Shown: positions 62,926-64,000 of the stretch, in pieces
Layout: each line of letters starts with the position of its first letter
How positions within the stretch are numbered: the first letter of the stretch is position 1
Source: Numida meleagris
Taxonomy: Eukaryota; Chordata; Aves; Galliformes; Numididae
Length of the DNA stretch: 64,000 nucleotides
Reading direction: 5' to 3'
NCBI RefSeq assembly: GCF_002078875.1
Contig: NC_034414.1
Coordinates: forward strand, 31,706,422-31,770,421
Notes under the pieces: model-generated
What the model was told of the DNA's origin: nothing
Database searches by the model: none
Seen by the model: only the letters and a program-made list of their open reading frames with translations
Program-made: the position numbers and the translations under genes

Positions 62926-63783
62926 CTTTTTTCTTATATGCAATCTAAATGCACAGTGATTATATTAAAATATATAAAAGATACTGGAGCTGCTTGCACT
63001 GACACTAAGGTAAAAGTGCAAGGTAAAATCCTTGGATAAAAGGAAGTCTTCACTTACAAGAATGAACCTAGTTATTTAACCTGCTAATATAGTGTGATGG
63101 TCTTCTCCAGACTGAAATTGGCAACATAATCTTCCATAGATTTAAGCAGTGAAAAGAAATCATGCACTGTGGAAGGAAATAGGTAACTCGCACATATTTT
63201 TTGAGAAAGCCAAGAGCTCTTATCATATATCTTATCATTAATTTCTACAATATTTGAAGAGTATGCCCTATTCTTGAGTTGCTTTACTGGTTTTTATCTA
63301 TCCTTGGTCCCTCCACTCCTAAAATATTATAGTGCTGAAAAGACAGTATGTGCTGTTTGAATAGCAGAAGCTGAGGTATCATTGAGATGTGCTCTGCATG
63401 TATTCTTTTTGTTAGTGAACATGATAATAGAAGTATAGTGTGTTAAAGAACCAATTCTTTCACACAAGAAAACCTGTCATACAGACTGTCCATCTTCAGT
63501 GTATGATATTACAACTAATCAAGTGTTTGGGCTTCCTCTAATGCTGTGCTTTTTGCTCACGGGTAATCTTTGCAACTAGCATGAGACTGCATTGCATGAC
63601 ATGTAAACATTCTTAAAAACATCTCAGGTACAGACTTAATTACACATCATCATCTCTTAGAACAAATTAGGCATATTTTATGTTGTCCAGGTTACCATGG
63701 TAAACATTTTCTTCTTTAACAAAGAATAAAATGAAATTGAGAAAAGAATATATGTGAAGCTTGTTTGTAAGGAAAGCCACGCA
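62926..63783. other. unclassified DNA
   Basis: No gene recognised. An RFX-type near-palindrome, GTTACCATGGTAAAC, lies at 63691-63705. Confidence 0.4.
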
Positions 63784-64000
63784 AAACGGGAGAGGTGGCC
63801 AGTGTTTTATCTCTATACTGACTCATGGATGGTGGCAAATGCCTTATGGGGATGGTTACAGCAGTGGGAACAAAATAACTGGCAACGAAAGGGTAAACCT
63901 ATTTGGGCTGCTGAACTGTGGAAAGATATTGCTGCCCGAATTAAGAATATGGTTGTGAAGGTGCGTCATGTAGATGCTCATGTGCCCAAGAGTTTGGCTA
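63784..64000 (+). pseudogene. second ERV-L-like pol fragment (RNase H end), runs off the window
   Basis: A frame open from about 63784 to the window edge reads FYLYTDSWMVANALWGW, LQQWEQNNWQRKGKPIWAAE and RHVDAHVPKSLA. This is the end of the RNase H domain and closely matches the minus-strand provirus at about 44206-44390. Homology begins abruptly near 63784, so the copy is 5'-truncated or deleted on its left side with no LTR visible there. Unlike the first copy, the visible part has no stop or frameshift. The integrase and 3' LTR would be expected beyond the window. Being a fragment, it is unlikely to be functional. Confidence 0.88.

Overview
This window is vertebrate nuclear DNA, almost certainly from a bird. 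It is AT-rich, and most recognisable sequence is retrotransposon-derived. The avian signature is a set of CR1 LINE copies in both orientations, with the diagnostic 8-bp tail unit ATTCTATG. With them are a short mariner-type element, an alpharetrovirus-like solo LTR, other avian-type solo LTRs, and an ERV-L-like provirus. A galliform or related bird is possible but cannot be settled from the sequence. I find no intact host protein-coding gene, rRNA or tRNA. Nearly all short open frames look like chance frames, and the long ones belong to CR1 or the provirus.

Layout. 1-1.8 kb is unclassified. 1.8-3.15 kb is a 5'-truncated, relatively young CR1 with most of its reverse transcriptase, followed directly by a 0.58-kb mariner-like element with TA flanks (3.20-3.78 kb). 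6.0 kb holds a CR1 3' end, and 8.11-8.35 kb a three-copy 82-bp tandem repeat. 10.13-10.58 kb is an AT minisatellite next to a solo LTR. 15.5-16.4 kb is a minus-strand CR1 fragment. 17.98-18.51 kb is a second solo-LTR type. 21.4-22.65 kb is an unusual single-copy-looking stretch with hairpins and CCATGG palindromes, followed by a GC-richer block. 24.56-25.87 kb is an ancient CR1. 30.28-30.98 kb is an internally deleted CR1. 31-42.6 kb is repeat-poor apart from a 145-bp polypurine tract.

42.62-48.67 kb is a complete but dead minus-strand provirus: 5-bp target duplication CACAA, two LTRs of unequal length, a Leu-like primer-binding site, gag, protease, reverse transcriptase, RNase H, integrase, polypurine tract and no env. 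49.74-50.00 kb is an alpharetrovirus-like solo LTR with a perfect 6-bp duplication. 50.3-51.1 kb is a minus-strand CR1. 51.62-51.96 kb is a solo LTR of the same family as the 10.3-kb copy, with a perfect 5-bp duplication. 55.2-55.9 kb holds two CR1 3' ends. 60.1-61.0 kb is a young CR1 interrupted by a 405-bp assembly gap and carrying an unusually long 8-bp tail array. 62.3-62.9 kb holds two more CR1 3' ends. From about 63.78 kb to the edge runs a plus-strand pol fragment of the same family as the 42.6-kb provirus.

The elements do not form a pathway. The window reads as an intergenic or intronic desert that collected insertions of different ages. No new defence, biosynthetic or regulatory system could be supported; the best leads are the candidate regulatory block at 21.4-22.1 kb and the structural oddities of individual mobile elements.
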